64,000 bases of DNA from Niallia alba (GCF_012933555.1 NZ_JABBPK010000001.1:5124001-5188000); one strand, 5' to 3'. Shown: positions 16,131 through 26,324, numbered from the stretch's first letter. Made by a program: numbers and translations. Notes: a model not told the origin generated them from the letters alone.

Positions 16131-16577
16131 TCAGATTATGCCTTTCTCTTTTAATGAGATAAAGGTTTCATCGCCAACGATTATGTGGTCAAGAACATCT
16201 ATGCCAATAATTTTTCCTGCTTCTACTAGTCTTTTAGTCACCTCTATATCTTCTTTGCTTGGTTCTACCTTTCCCGATGGATGATTATGACCAATGATTA
16301 TACTTGCTGCTGAGGATAAAATTGCTGACTTCATAACCTCCCTAGGATGAACGATGCTGGCGTTTAAGCTCCCAATATGGCAGATATTAATTGATACTGG
16401 CTGGTTTTTAGTATCAAGTGAAGCTACGATAAAATGCTCACGGTCTTTGTCTTCTAAGAATAACTTCATTAATTGATAACCATCTTCTGGTGACCTTACA
16501 GATCGTTCTTTGTATAGTATGCTTGATTCTTTTACCAATTTTAATGATACAATGTTAATTCGTTTTGCTGATTGCAT
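16131..16577 (-). CDS. RadC-like JAB-domain protein
   Basis: 148 residues covering the RadC JAB1/MPN domain (DUF2466). The metal-binding motif is IIIGHNHPSGKVEPSKED, with the conserved Glu/His region before it (FIVASLDTKNQPV). The N-terminal UPF0758 helical part of chromosomal RadC is missing, as is usual for plasmid and SCC copies. RadC-like genes are regular members of SCC modules, but the biochemical role is unclear. It is transcribed away from hsdR. Confidence 0.88.
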   Translation of the reverse strand: MQSAKRINIVSLKLVKESSILYKERSVRSPEDGYQLMKLFLEDKDREHFIVASLDTKNQPVSINICHIGSLNASIVHPREVMKSAILSSAASIIIGHNHPSGKVEPSKEDIEVTKRLVEAGKIIGIDVLDHIIVGDETFISLKEKGII

Positions 16578-16773
16578 TTTAATACCTCCTATTCTGTATT
16601 CAAGTTAATAATATATATTCAACTTTTGATTAAAAACGGATGCTGTTAGCTGCTAACCGTATTTATAAGAGAGTACTTATTGCAAGCCATTATTGGAAAA
16701 TTTTATAAAAATAAAACCAAGCCATACGAATTTAAGTATAATATAGTAGAGATAGGATTAAGGGGGTTACAGC
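16578..16773. promoter_or_regulatory. Divergent promoter region of radC-like gene and hsdR
   Basis: 196 bases between two divergent genes. A TATAAT lies near 16737-16742, with AAGGGGG before the hsdR ATG. No clear operator is seen. Confidence 0.5.
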
Positions 16774-19527
16774 ATGGGGTATCAACCAGAAGCAGAACTA
16801 GAGAAAAATTTACATAAACAACTTGTAAATCAAGGATACAAAGCGGTTAAGATTGCGAACTATGACGCATTATTAGCCAATTTCAAGCAACAACTTAATT
16901 TATTCAACGAACATAAACTAAACGGTCAACCGATATCAGATATAGAATTTAAGAGAATCCTTACGTTAATCGAAGGAAAGAGCATTTATGATTCTGCAAA
17001 GATCTTACGCGATAAACTGTTAGTTGAACGTGAAGATGGTACGCAACTATACGTAGAGTTGCTAAACACAAAAGATTGGTGTAAGAACCTTTTTCAAGTC
17101 ACGACACAAACAACAATAACTGGTAAATACACAAACCGCTATGACGTGACAATCCTTATTAACGGCTTACCACTCGTTCAAATAGAATTAAAAAGGCGTG
17201 GACTAGACTTTAAAGAAGCATTCAATCAAATCCAGCGTTATCGTCGTCACACATTTACTGGTTTGTATCGTTTCCTACAAATCTTTGTCGTAAGTAATGG
17301 GGTCGATACAAAATACTTTTCGAACTCTGATTACGACATTCAATTTGGCTTTACATTTTTCTGGTCCGATGAGATGAATGAATTGATTACAAGCTTACAG
17401 GACTTCAGTAGAGCTTTCTTACAACCGTGCCATCTAGCAAAAATGATTAGTCGTTACATGGTCATTAATGATACAGATAAAGCTTTAATGGTCATGCGCC
17501 CATATCAGGTTTATGCAGTAGAAGCACTTGTTAAGCGTGCAACGGAAACAAAGAACAATGGCTTCATTTGGCATACAACAGGGTCAGGGAAAACATTAAC
17601 CTCTTTTAAAGCTGGACAAATCCTAGCAGACGAGGAAAGTATTAAAAAAGTATTTTTCCTTGTAGATCGTCGAGATCTAGATAGCCAAACGATTCAAGAA
17701 TTTAATAAGTTTCAAAAAGGTTCCGTTGACCGAACAGAAAAGACAGACATACTTATTGAACAAATAAAAGATCCAATGAGGTCTTTTATAGTTACAACAA
17801 TAGATAAAATGAATAATGCTGTAAAAAACCCTAAATATACAGAAGTGATGGCACCTTACAAACAGGAGCGTGTCGTCTTTATCATCGATGAGTGCCACCG
17901 TAGTCAATTTGGTGATATGCGCAAAGAGATTGATCGTCATTTCCAGAATGCTCAATACTTTGGATTTACAGGAACACCACGCTTTGTCGAGAATAAGAGC
18001 CAAGATGGACGTACAACTGCTGACCTTTTTGAGAAATGTTTACATCATTATCTCATCAAAGATGCAATTCGTGATGGTAATGTACTTGGCTTCTCTGTTG
18101 AATATATTCGTACGTTTAATGCTAATATCAATGAAGAAGATACTACAAAAGTACAAGCGATTGATACGGATGAAGTTTGGCATGATGAGCGACGTCTTAA
18201 CCTTGTTGCAGACCATATATTAGATAATCATATTCGCCGTTCAAAGAGCAAAGGTTATTGTGCCATGTTTACAGTTGACTCAATTCCAACACTCATTAAG
18301 TACTATGATATCTTCAAAAAGAAGAACCAAAAATTAAAGATTGCTGGGATTTATTCATATGGACAAAATGAGGAAAGCGATGGTACTGGTGAGCATTCTC
18401 GTGAAGCATTAGACCGTATGATTGTGGACTATAACAAATTGTACAACACTGACTATTCAACAGAAACTTGGGATCGTTACTTTTCCGATGTTTCAAAGAA
18501 AGTAAAACATGCACAGATTGACATTTTACTTGTTGTGAAAATGTTCCTAACTGGTTTTGATAGTAAACCACTCAACACTTTATATGTAGATAAAAACATG
18601 GTGTATCATGACTTACTTCAAGCATATAGCCGTACCAATCGTGTTGAAAAATCAACAAAGCCATACGGTAACGTCATTTGCTATCGAAATTTAAAAGACA
18701 ATACTGATGATGCAATTAAACTATTCTCTCGAACAGATAATGTTGATACGGTATTAATGGCTAGTTATGAAGAATACCTAAAAGCTTTTAAAGAAGCACT
18801 AAGAAATCTACGAGAAATTGCAGTAATCCCAGAAGAAGTAGACGAACTTGAACGTGAAGAAGATAAGCGAAAGTTCATCGTCGCATTTAAAAATGTAACA
18901 AAAATGCTCCAACGTTTACAGTCATTTTCTGATTTTGAGTTTGATGAAACAGAACTGATGATTTCACAACAAACATATGAAGATTACAAAAGCAAATACT
19001 TCAAAGTGTATGAAGAGTTTAAGCGTAGTGAAGTGTCAAAAGAGTCTATTCTTCATGACATAGACTTTGAATTAGAGCTTATGCATACAGACAAAATTAA
19101 TGTCAGTTACATTTTAAATCTGATTGCAAGCCTTAACACAGAAAATGAAAAAGAACGTGACAAAGAGATTCGTTTCATCAAACAAGAATTAGACCATGCG
19201 TCTGATCCGAAGTTACGTCTTAAAATTGAATTGATTAAAGGTTTCTTAGATAAAGTTGCACCAACTTTAGCGCCTGATGAATCTGTCATCGATGCATACA
19301 ATCGTTACGAGGAAGAAATGAGTGAGCAAGAGCTCTCATCATTTGCGAAAGAAGTAGATATCGAAGATAGTGTATTACGTGAACAAGTATCAACATATGA
19401 GTATTCCAACTTAATCGAAAAAAATGCGATTATGGATTCTTTATCAGGATCGTTCTTGAAGAAGAATAAAGCAATTAAACATATTACTTCGTTCATTCGT
19501 GACTTTACAGATAAATACGGTGCATAG
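16774..19527 (+). CDS. hsdR: Type I restriction enzyme R subunit
   Basis: 917 residues. The N-terminal PD-(D/E)xK nuclease is visible as RYDVTILINGLPLVQIELKR. It is followed by a superfamily 2 translocase: Walker A WHTTGSGKTLTSF, Walker B VFIIDECHRSQFGD, FGFTGTPRF, and a C-terminal helical part that binds the methylase. HsdR pulls DNA through the complex and cuts at a distance from an unmethylated site. The length is slightly under the usual 1000. A terminator follows, so hsdR is transcribed apart from hsdM and hsdS. Confidence 0.95.
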   Translation: MGYQPEAELEKNLHKQLVNQGYKAVKIANYDALLANFKQQLNLFNEHKLNGQPISDIEFKRILTLIEGKSIYDSAKILRDKLLVEREDGTQLYVELLNTKDWCKNLFQVTTQTTITGKYTNRYDVTILINGLPLVQIELKRRGLDFKEAFNQIQRYRRHTFTGLYRFLQIFVVSNGVDTKYFSNSDYDIQFGFTFFWSDEMNELITSLQDFSRAFLQPCHLAKMISRYMVINDTDKALMVMRPYQVYAVEALVKRATETKNNGFIWHTTGSGKTLTSFKAGQILADEESIKKVFFLVDRRDLDSQTIQEFNKFQKGSVDRTEKTDILIEQIKDPMRSFIVTTIDKMNNAVKNPKYTEVMAPYKQERVVFIIDECHRSQFGDMRKEIDRHFQNAQYFGFTGTPRFVENKSQDGRTTADLFEKCLHHYLIKDAIRDGNVLGFSVEYIRTFNANINEEDTTKVQAIDTDEVWHDERRLNLVADHILDNHIRRSKSKGYCAMFTVDSIPTLIKYYDIFKKKNQKLKIAGIYSYGQNEESDGTGEHSREALDRMIVDYNKLYNTDYSTETWDRYFSDVSKKVKHAQIDILLVVKMFLTGFDSKPLNTLYVDKNMVYHDLLQAYSRTNRVEKSTKPYGNVICYRNLKDNTDDAIKLFSRTDNVDTVLMASYEEYLKAFKEALRNLREIAVIPEEVDELEREEDKRKFIVAFKNVTKMLQRLQSFSDFEFDETELMISQQTYEDYKSKYFKVYEEFKRSEVSKESILHDIDFELELMHTDKINVSYILNLIASLNTENEKERDKEIRFIKQELDHASDPKLRLKIELIKGFLDKVAPTLAPDESVIDAYNRYEEEMSEQELSSFAKEVDIEDSVLREQVSTYEYSNLIEKNAIMDSLSGSFLKKNKAIKHITSFIRDFTDKYGA

Positions 19528-19574
19528 AGACCATATTGTTAATTAATCCAAATAAATATTCCATTTATAAAGGA

Positions 19575-19602
19575 AGAGCGCAAAAAATGCGCTCTTTTTT
19601 TG
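19575..19602 (+). terminator. Terminator after hsdR
   Basis: AGAGCGCA pairs with TGCGCTCT over a short A-rich loop, followed by a T-run. It merges with the first operator-like palindrome at 19601. Confidence 0.85.
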
Positions 19603-19703
19603 ATATATTTTAAAATATCAAAAATAAAATTAAAAATTTATTGATATTTTTAAAAATATCAGTTATAATAAGTTTAGTGGTGTTGATATATTAAAAAATA
19701 TCA
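19601..19703 (+). promoter_or_regulatory. Three phased palindromes around the promoter of the HsdS-like gene
   Basis: Three 20-bp dyads with TGATAT-N8-ATATCA arms lie at 19601-19620, 19642-19661 (perfect) and 19684-19703. Their starts are 41 and 42 bp apart, about four helical turns. A promoter fits in the middle: TTGATA (19641-19646), 17 bp, TATAAT (19664-19669). The second dyad overlaps the -35 box and the third runs into the ribosome site. Confidence 0.8.
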
Positions 19704-19716
19704 TAGGGGGGTTATT

Positions 19717-20307
19717 GTGAAACTTAATCAAATCGCACAATTTACACAAGGGGCTTTTGCAAATCGATTAGAAACTTTCTCTAACAACATCGAGACAACA
19801 AAAGTTAGACTGCTTTCACTCAAACAATTTAACGAAACCCTTGGACTGACTTATCGAATATCAAATGAGAAAAGTGCTGAAATAACTGTACCAAAAGAAA
19901 AATTAACTCCACAACTCTTAACAGATACAAATAGTTTAATATTACACACACATACCCAAAAAGTTGCTTTGTTACCTGATAAATATAGCGGGTTATTATT
20001 AACAAATAACTTTATTAAAATTCAAATGACAGGCAACGTAGATGCCTCCTTCTTTGAATGGTACTTTAATGAACATCCATCCATTCAAAAACAGCTTTCT
20101 GTGTTAAGTGAAGGAACAGTCATTTCATTACTGAAACTTTCTCATTTAAAGGATTTAGAAATTGACTTACCACCTATTCAAAAGCAAATAACTATTGGAA
20201 AAATTGCTCAGTTGAAAAAGTTACAAGAGTCACTGATGGCTGAAAAACGCGAATTACAACAGATTTATATTCAACAGAGGCTAATTCAAAGTATCAACGT
20301 GAATTAA
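19717..20307 (+). CDS. Half-size HsdS-like protein
   Basis: 196 residues: one target-recognition-domain-like half plus one C-terminal coiled coil (PPIQKQITIGKIAQLKKLQE). Full HsdS has two of each and is encoded 1.6 kb downstream. It sits between hsdR and hsdM under a promoter with three phased palindromes, and ends 23 bases before hsdM. It might form a dimer that gives the methylase a second specificity. It might also bind DNA as a regulator of the locus, given the bipartite dyads. GTG at 19717 is the start, preceded by AGGGGGG. Confidence 0.8.
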   Translation: MKLNQIAQFTQGAFANRLETFSNNIETTKVRLLSLKQFNETLGLTYRISNEKSAEITVPKEKLTPQLLTDTNSLILHTHTQKVALLPDKYSGLLLTNNFIKIQMTGNVDASFFEWYFNEHPSIQKQLSVLSEGTVISLLKLSHLKDLEIDLPPIQKQITIGKIAQLKKLQESLMAEKRELQQIYIQQRLIQSINVN

Positions 20308-20330
20308 TAATAACTAAGGAGGAACTTATT

Positions 20331-21884
20331 ATGACGACAAGTGAAAAACAACGCCAACAACAAGCTGAATTACATAAAAAATTATGGGCGATGGCAAATG
20401 ATTTACGAGGTCAAATGGATGCCAACGAATTTAAGGATTATATTTTAGGATTAATTTTCTATCGTTACTTATCTGAAAAGGTAGAAGCACGTGCAAAAAA
20501 ATTACTAAAAGACGATAACATTTCTTATACAGAGGCCTGGGAAAATGAAGAGTACCGTGAGGACTTAGCAGAATATCTTATAGAAGAGTTAGGTTATGTA
20601 GTAGAGCCTCAATTCCTATTCTCACGTTTCCTTGAGGAAATTGAAAAAGGAGCAAATGGTAACTTCGATGTAGAGATGCTACAAAACGGTGTAAAAGCAA
20701 TTGAATCATCTACTTTAGGTACTGAAAGCCAAGACGATTTCCAAAATCTATTCGACGATATGGATTTAACTTCTTCCCGCTTAGGGCGTACAGTGAAGGA
20801 TCGTACAAATTTAATCAGTAAAGTAATTGTCAACATTGCTGATATTCCATTTTTACAAGATGATGTAGAAATTGATATTTTAGGTGATGCATACGAATAC
20901 ATGATTTCTCAATTCGCAGCTAATGCAGGGAAGAAAGCTGGCGAGTTCTATACGCCACAACAAGTATCTAAAATCTTAGCGAAGATTGTAACTGCGGGAA
21001 AATCAGAAATACGTGATGTGTATGACGGAGCTTGTGGTTCAGGATCTTTGCTACTTCGTGTAGGTAAAGAAGCGAAAGTACACAAATATTACGGACAAGA
21101 AAAAGTATCAACAACATACAACTTAGCTCGTATGAATATGTTGCTACATGATGTCCCTTACCAACGTTTCGATATTCAAAATGCAGATACATTAGAAGAA
21201 CCGCAACATATCGACCAGCGCTTTGAAGCAATCGTTGCCAATCCTCCGTACTCAGCAAAATGGAGCGCAGATGACAATTTCAAAGAAGATGAGCGCTTTA
21301 GTGCCTATGCAAAACTAGCACCAAAATCAAAAGCGGACTTCGCCTTCATCCAGCACTTTATTCATCAACTAGATGATAATGGGACAATGGCTGTTGTATT
21401 ACCACATGGTGTTCTATTCCGTGGCGCAGCAGAAGCAACAATCCGTAAGTATCTGATCGAAGAAAAAAACTACTTAGATGCAGTAATCGGATTACCAGCC
21501 AATATTTTTTACGGCACAAGTATCCCAACGTGTATCCTTGTATTCAAAAAATGCCGTAAACATGATGATAATGTACTATTCATTGATGCATCTAATGAGT
21601 TTGAAAAAGGTAAAAATCAAAACCATTTAGCTGATGAACATGTGGAAAAAATCATTGTAACACTCCAAAGACGTGAAATGATCGATAAGTTTTCATACGC
21701 AGCAACCTTGGATGAAATCAAAGAAAATGACTACAACTTAAATATCCCTCGTTACGTGGATACATTTGAAGAAGAAGCACCGATTGATTTAAAAACAGTG
21801 AAGCATCGTCTAAAAGAAATTGATGATGAAATTGAAAAAGTGGATCGAGAGTTAGAGAAGTATTTTAAAGAGTTGGAGGTGTAA
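20331..21884 (+). CDS. hsdM: Type I restriction-modification methylase M subunit
   Basis: 517 residues. N-terminal HsdM_N helical domain (LWAMANDLRGQMDANEFKDY). SAM-binding motif VYDGACGSGSLLL and the adenine-N6 catalytic motif IVANPPYSAKW. C-terminal helices contact HsdS. It methylates adenine in the target chosen by HsdS. AAGGAGG precedes the ATG. The stop is 4 bases before hsdS, so M and S are co-translated. Confidence 0.95.
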   Translation: MTTSEKQRQQQAELHKKLWAMANDLRGQMDANEFKDYILGLIFYRYLSEKVEARAKKLLKDDNISYTEAWENEEYREDLAEYLIEELGYVVEPQFLFSRFLEEIEKGANGNFDVEMLQNGVKAIESSTLGTESQDDFQNLFDDMDLTSSRLGRTVKDRTNLISKVIVNIADIPFLQDDVEIDILGDAYEYMISQFAANAGKKAGEFYTPQQVSKILAKIVTAGKSEIRDVYDGACGSGSLLLRVGKEAKVHKYYGQEKVSTTYNLARMNMLLHDVPYQRFDIQNADTLEEPQHIDQRFEAIVANPPYSAKWSADDNFKEDERFSAYAKLAPKSKADFAFIQHFIHQLDDNGTMAVVLPHGVLFRGAAEATIRKYLIEEKNYLDAVIGLPANIFYGTSIPTCILVFKKCRKHDDNVLFIDASNEFEKGKNQNHLADEHVEKIIVTLQRREMIDKFSYAATLDEIKENDYNLNIPRYVDTFEEEAPIDLKTVKHRLKEIDDEIEKVDRELEKYFKELEV

Positions 21885-21887
21885 TAG

Positions 21888-23105
21888 ATGAGTGCACCTA
21901 AGTTAAGATTTAAGACTTTTCACAATGAATGGAAAGTGACTCTCCTTAGTGATTTAATGTCCTTTAATAATGGAATCAATGCAGATAAGGGCAGCTATGG
22001 TCATGGCCGTAAATTTATTAACGTATTAGATATCTTAAACAATAATTCAATAGAATATGACAACATTATTGGTTCTGTATCTGTCTCTAAAAATGTTGAA
22101 GATAATAATAAAGTTGAATATGGTGATTTACTATTCCTTCGTAGTTCAGAAAATAGAGAAGATGTAGGTAAAAGTACTGTCTATTTAGATAAAGATAAAT
22201 TTGCTCTATTCGGTGGTTTTGTCATTCGTGGCAAAAAGCATGGAGATTATCATCCTTACTTTTTGAAACTTAATTTAGAATCACCTAGAATTAGACATCA
22301 AATTGGTTCTAAAGCAGGAGGAAGTACACGTTTTAATGTTAGTCAGTCCATTTTAAACTCTATTGAAGTTTCTATGCCCTCACCAAATGAACAAAAAAAG
22401 ATCGCGGAGTTTATGGAACATTTTAATAAGAAACTAAAACTGCAACAAGATAAAATTGAATTATTGAAAGAACAGAAAAAAGGCTATTTGCAGAAAGTCT
22501 TTAAGCAAGATATACGGTTTAAAGATAATAAGGGTAATGAATTCCAGGAATGGAAAGAGACATCTTTTAATGATTTGTTTGAATCAAGAAATATTAAACA
22601 AATTCCGACAGCAGATGCTCCATTAATGGCGTTTACGTCAACAGGTGGGGTCGAGGAAAAAGGCGATAGATTTAATAGAGAATTTCTTGTGAAAAATGAA
22701 AATAAAACCTATAAGAGAACGGAATTGAATGACCTTATTTATAGTTCAAATAATTTGGATGTCGGAGCTATCGGCAGAAATAAATATGGTTCAGCGGTTA
22801 TATCTGATGTATATGAAATTTTCAAAGTGAAAAATACAACTACTCCCGAATTTGCTGAAATTTTAATTCAACAAAAAAATATACTGCATGAAATTTTAAA
22901 GTATAGACAAGGGGCTTTATATGGTCAATATAGAATTCATGCATTTGATTTTCTAAGTGTGATCGCTAAAATACCATCAATAGAAGAACAAGAAAAAATA
23001 GGAGCTTTTTTTTCAATATTAGATGCAAAGATTCAGTTAGAAAAAGAAAAATTATCAGCACTTGAAAAACAAAGAACAGCCCTCATGCAACAAATGTTCA
23101 TTTAG
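21888..23105 (+). CDS. hsdS: Type I restriction-modification specificity subunit
   Basis: 405 residues with the standard two-repeat plan. The first target recognition domain is at 1-155, and a conserved helix at about 160-205 (NEQKKIAEFMEHFNKKLKLQ). The second recognition domain is at 215-355, and a second helix at the end (IEEQEKIGAFFSILDAKIQL). The target sequence cannot be read from the protein. ATG follows GGAGG at hsdM's end. No inverted repeats for phase variation are obvious inside it. Confidence 0.93.
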   Translation: MSAPKLRFKTFHNEWKVTLLSDLMSFNNGINADKGSYGHGRKFINVLDILNNNSIEYDNIIGSVSVSKNVEDNNKVEYGDLLFLRSSENREDVGKSTVYLDKDKFALFGGFVIRGKKHGDYHPYFLKLNLESPRIRHQIGSKAGGSTRFNVSQSILNSIEVSMPSPNEQKKIAEFMEHFNKKLKLQQDKIELLKEQKKGYLQKVFKQDIRFKDNKGNEFQEWKETSFNDLFESRNIKQIPTADAPLMAFTSTGGVEEKGDRFNREFLVKNENKTYKRTELNDLIYSSNNLDVGAIGRNKYGSAVISDVYEIFKVKNTTTPEFAEILIQQKNILHEILKYRQGALYGQYRIHAFDFLSVIAKIPSIEEQEKIGAFFSILDAKIQLEKEKLSALEKQRTALMQQMFI

Positions 23106-23112
23106 TGAAAAC

Positions 23113-23147
23113 AGCACCAGTCCATTTAATTTGGAATGGTGCCTTTC
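23113..23147 (+). terminator. Terminator after hsdS
   Basis: GCACCA (23113-23118) pairs with TGGTGC (23137-23142), followed by a C/T-rich run. It lies between hsdS and the convergent helicase gene. Confidence 0.65.
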
Positions 23148-23192
23148 CTTTATTTATAAAACTTTATTTATGGTTCGGTTCTACATGATAAT

Positions 23193-25379
23193 CTATGTGA
23201 AACTTATTAAATTTTGAATTTTTTTCTTTTCATAATTTAAGAGACTACTCTCATTCAAAACTTTCTCATCCCTAATAAATTTTAGAACATGATTTATAGG
23301 TAAATCCTTAGGAATAAATCTTTCAATTTTTTTAATCGCTGAAGAAGGAACACCTAAATCTATTAGATGTGCTAAATTACTAGAGACGTATTCATTTTCT
23401 AATAAGCTAGCATATATTTTATAATTGCCAGGCTTTATTCCATTTTTATGACAAACTTCAGTTTGAAGCTTATCAATTACATTTAACCATTTAGGTACCT
23501 TATACTTTAACCAATGTCTATGAACCTGCATTGTATTTAGAATTGCTAAATCTAAAATTTGGTTCTTATTTTTATTTTTGTTAGCTGTTTGCTTAGATTG
23601 ATATATGTATTCAGACCGTATAGAGTCTATAAAACCATCTTTCACTCCAAAATTATTAGTTATAAAAACTAATTTTCCTTTTGTCATTGGTAAGGTAGTC
23701 TCACCAGGTTTTAAAAGATTATCCCAACCTAACTCTAATATATATGATAATTGTTTATATGTGGGAATACCCTCCCAACATATCATATTTTGATGGTCAG
23801 CGAGATTTTCCTCTATTTCTTTTATAATTTTTAGTTGTCCATTAACGGATATATTATTATTTTTGACAACCTCAAAATAATCGCCTAAAGTGTCAACTAA
23901 GTTGTTATAACGTTCAGTTTGTTCTTTTTTTATATTATCTTTTTCCAGGCTAATAATAACTTCATCTGAAGCTTCAACCTGATCAAAAAAAGGAATATCT
24001 ATTATTACATCATTATTACTAGGAATTTCATTAAATAAATAAACCTTCCCTAATATATGCTTCATAAATCTTCCCGATCTACCTTTAATATTACTAAAAT
24101 CGAAATAGTCAATTTCTTTTCCACCCTTAATGTTATCGAATATTACTACATTTTTTGCAGTAGTATTCACTCCCTCGATAAGAGTAGAAGTACAAAATAA
24201 ATAGTTTAATTTTTGATTATTAAAATAATCGACAACACTTTCATTGATATGCTTAATTATTGCTCCATTATGAACTCCAATTTTATATTTTAAAAGTTTA
24301 TTATAGGTCCATTGTGGAGTTAAATTTTCATTAATCCATTCAATTAATTCGAGTTCTTCTTCATTTTCTACTTTTCCTTTTTGCATAAGGTAATCCAAGA
24401 ACTTTATAGATAAGCTCATTACCCTATTTGGTGAAGAGCAATATATAATAGTCTGTTCTTCTTTTAAGTTAAATAATAACTCAAATAAAAGATTTTCTTT
24501 AAATTTTATTTTCCCTGGAGAATTAAGCTCTTTTTTATATTTTGTATATAAATCAATAATGTCGTTATTTACTAAAGAATAATTGGTTTTGTAGAAAATT
24601 GCATTATATTTCTCTGCGAAACCTGGTGAGATATTGGTTATGTTGGGTCCTAGTAAATAAAATTGAGCTCTATGTTTATTTATTAGTAAATTAGCTGCCA
24701 TATTTAAAATATCTGACCGTTCATCATCTCTCTTGGAACTTAACTTATAAAACTCATCTATTATTACAAAATCAATTTTGGGGAGATTATTAAACTCTAT
24801 TACTCTTTCTGCAGTTAATATAAAAATATTATTTTCATTATTCTCAACTTCTTGACTTGTAGTTACTATAATATTATAGGTATTATTATATTTAACTAAT
24901 TTTTTGAATGTTTCATGTATAAGTGCAAGAGTAGGTTGTATAATTACTATATTTTTATACTTTCTACTTGCTACTATCTCCTCTATTAAAAGACTTTTCC
25001 CAAAGCTTGTTGGAGCACTTACAACCAGGTTTTTATTATTTTCTAAATAATCTAAAAGTATTTTTTGCTCTCTATGTAAAGTAATATTACCAATATTACT
25101 CGATTCGTGATAATATGTCCTAATTTCTTGACCTAAATCTTTAATGTCATTGCTGTCATAAACTTTTAAATATGGATAGAAACCTGCTGAGTCTAATAAG
25201 TCTATCCAAATCTTTTTCGTTCCTTGTTCAACTTTTTCCCAATTATCAATTATCGCCAACAATATGTCTCTTCCCATTTGTTCATCCATACTTCTCAGGT
25301 ACCTTGAACAAATACTCGTTAAAGCAAAACTATACTCAAAATCAATAAATTCCTTATTATAAATATCTTCTATATTCAT
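23193..25379 (-). CDS. hamB: Hachiman helicase HamB
   Basis: 728-residue superfamily 2 helicase. Motif I is VVSAPTSFGKSLLIEEI, motif II is FVIIDEFYKLSS (DEFY instead of the usual DEAH), and motif VI is KGRSGRFMKH. FCTSTLIEGVNTTAKNVVIF lies between. It starts directly after the HamA stop (TAAATG), with AGGTGA inside the end of hamA as its ribosome site. In Hachiman defence HamB senses damaged or phage DNA and releases the HamA nuclease. Both genes are intact. Confidence 0.85.
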   Translation of the reverse strand: MNIEDIYNKEFIDFEYSFALTSICSRYLRSMDEQMGRDILLAIIDNWEKVEQGTKKIWIDLLDSAGFYPYLKVYDSNDIKDLGQEIRTYYHESSNIGNITLHREQKILLDYLENNKNLVVSAPTSFGKSLLIEEIVASRKYKNIVIIQPTLALIHETFKKLVKYNNTYNIIVTTSQEVENNENNIFILTAERVIEFNNLPKIDFVIIDEFYKLSSKRDDERSDILNMAANLLINKHRAQFYLLGPNITNISPGFAEKYNAIFYKTNYSLVNNDIIDLYTKYKKELNSPGKIKFKENLLFELLFNLKEEQTIIYCSSPNRVMSLSIKFLDYLMQKGKVENEEELELIEWINENLTPQWTYNKLLKYKIGVHNGAIIKHINESVVDYFNNQKLNYLFCTSTLIEGVNTTAKNVVIFDNIKGGKEIDYFDFSNIKGRSGRFMKHILGKVYLFNEIPSNNDVIIDIPFFDQVEASDEVIISLEKDNIKKEQTERYNNLVDTLGDYFEVVKNNNISVNGQLKIIKEIEENLADHQNMICWEGIPTYKQLSYILELGWDNLLKPGETTLPMTKGKLVFITNNFGVKDGFIDSIRSEYIYQSKQTANKNKNKNQILDLAILNTMQVHRHWLKYKVPKWLNVIDKLQTEVCHKNGIKPGNYKIYASLLENEYVSSNLAHLIDLGVPSSAIKKIERFIPKDLPINHVLKFIRDEKVLNESSLLNYEKKKIQNLISFT

Positions 25380-26324
25380 TTATTCACCTAAATTCTGCAT
25401 AATAACAAGTTTTTTATGCAATCCTTTGACTAAATCAACTTTAGATTTTACAGGAAATAATATTACTATTATATTTAAATGACCTTTTAGAGGATGATCA
25501 TAGTTATCATCAAAATATTTCTTTAATTTCTTTATCTCATTCTCATAAGCTTGAATAAAATCGTCATTTCTTTCATCTGAATGTTGATTAAACAAATCAC
25601 ATGAATAAGTACAAATTAACGGTATTACAATTTGATTTAATTGGTCAGCTAATTTTGTTGTAGTGTCTAATAAACTTAACCAATAATCCACTTTTTCATT
25701 AGGTTCTGTGTCTTTAAGCCTATTCGATATAATTGTAAATTCGTCATTTAAATAGTCCCTTTTAAAATGTTCTTTAAGATCTTCAATTAAAGCTAACAGC
25801 CCTTTTTTTCCATCTGTATAAAGTTTAGATTCTCCCAACCACAAAGTCCTATCTAATTCGTTGATATGTACAGAATCGAAACCATGAACTGCATGTCCAT
25901 ACGAGTCTTTAAAATAAACTTTTGATATTAATGGAACTGTTCCATGGAAGTTTTTTAAGATAAAGTGTAATATTATTTCTCCAAACTCTCCTCTCTTCAA
26001 ATACTTTTTATCAATTTCTATATCATCTTCAAGTTCTTGGCCTGTTAAATACAAGTCTGAAACTTCTCTAAACTCTTTAATCTTATATATTGACTTCGCT
26101 GCTTGATATATTTTATTAACAATTTCATCATTAGAAGTTTTGGTTCCTTGATGAAACCCAAAAGCAAACTCTGGAATGATGTTTATTAGATAACTTATAA
26201 ATTCATTTAGTCGATACACCATCTCTCCATCATCGTTCAAGTCATAGCCTATATAATATGTAACTAAGTCATTTTCCATTATTCTTGTATTTAGTATTTT
26301 TGAAGCTCTAGCAACAGTAGTCAT
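25380..26324 (-). CDS. hamA: Hachiman nuclease HamA (DUF1837)
   Basis: 314 residues of the DUF1837 family. A PD-(D/E)xK-like active site can be traced: Glu in RGEFGEIILHFILKNF, Asp in AVHGFDSVHI, and Glu-x-Lys in LWLGESKLYTDG, at about residues 130-185. HamA is the effector of the two-gene Hachiman system and cuts DNA when freed from HamB. It lies upstream of and abuts hamB. A TATAAT-like -10 is present on the minus strand at 26376-26381. Confidence 0.85.
   Translation of the reverse strand: MTTVARASKILNTRIMENDLVTYYIGYDLNDDGEMVYRLNEFISYLINIIPEFAFGFHQGTKTSNDEIVNKIYQAAKSIYKIKEFREVSDLYLTGQELEDDIEIDKKYLKRGEFGEIILHFILKNFHGTVPLISKVYFKDSYGHAVHGFDSVHINELDRTLWLGESKLYTDGKKGLLALIEDLKEHFKRDYLNDEFTIISNRLKDTEPNEKVDYWLSLLDTTTKLADQLNQIVIPLICTYSCDLFNQHSDERNDDFIQAYENEIKKLKKYFDDNYDHPLKGHLNIIVILFPVKSKVDLVKGLHKKLVIMQNLGE

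Noticed and set aside
20968-21258. 96-aa open frame opposite hsdM
   Set aside because: Shadow of the methylase core, with no ribosome site or homology.
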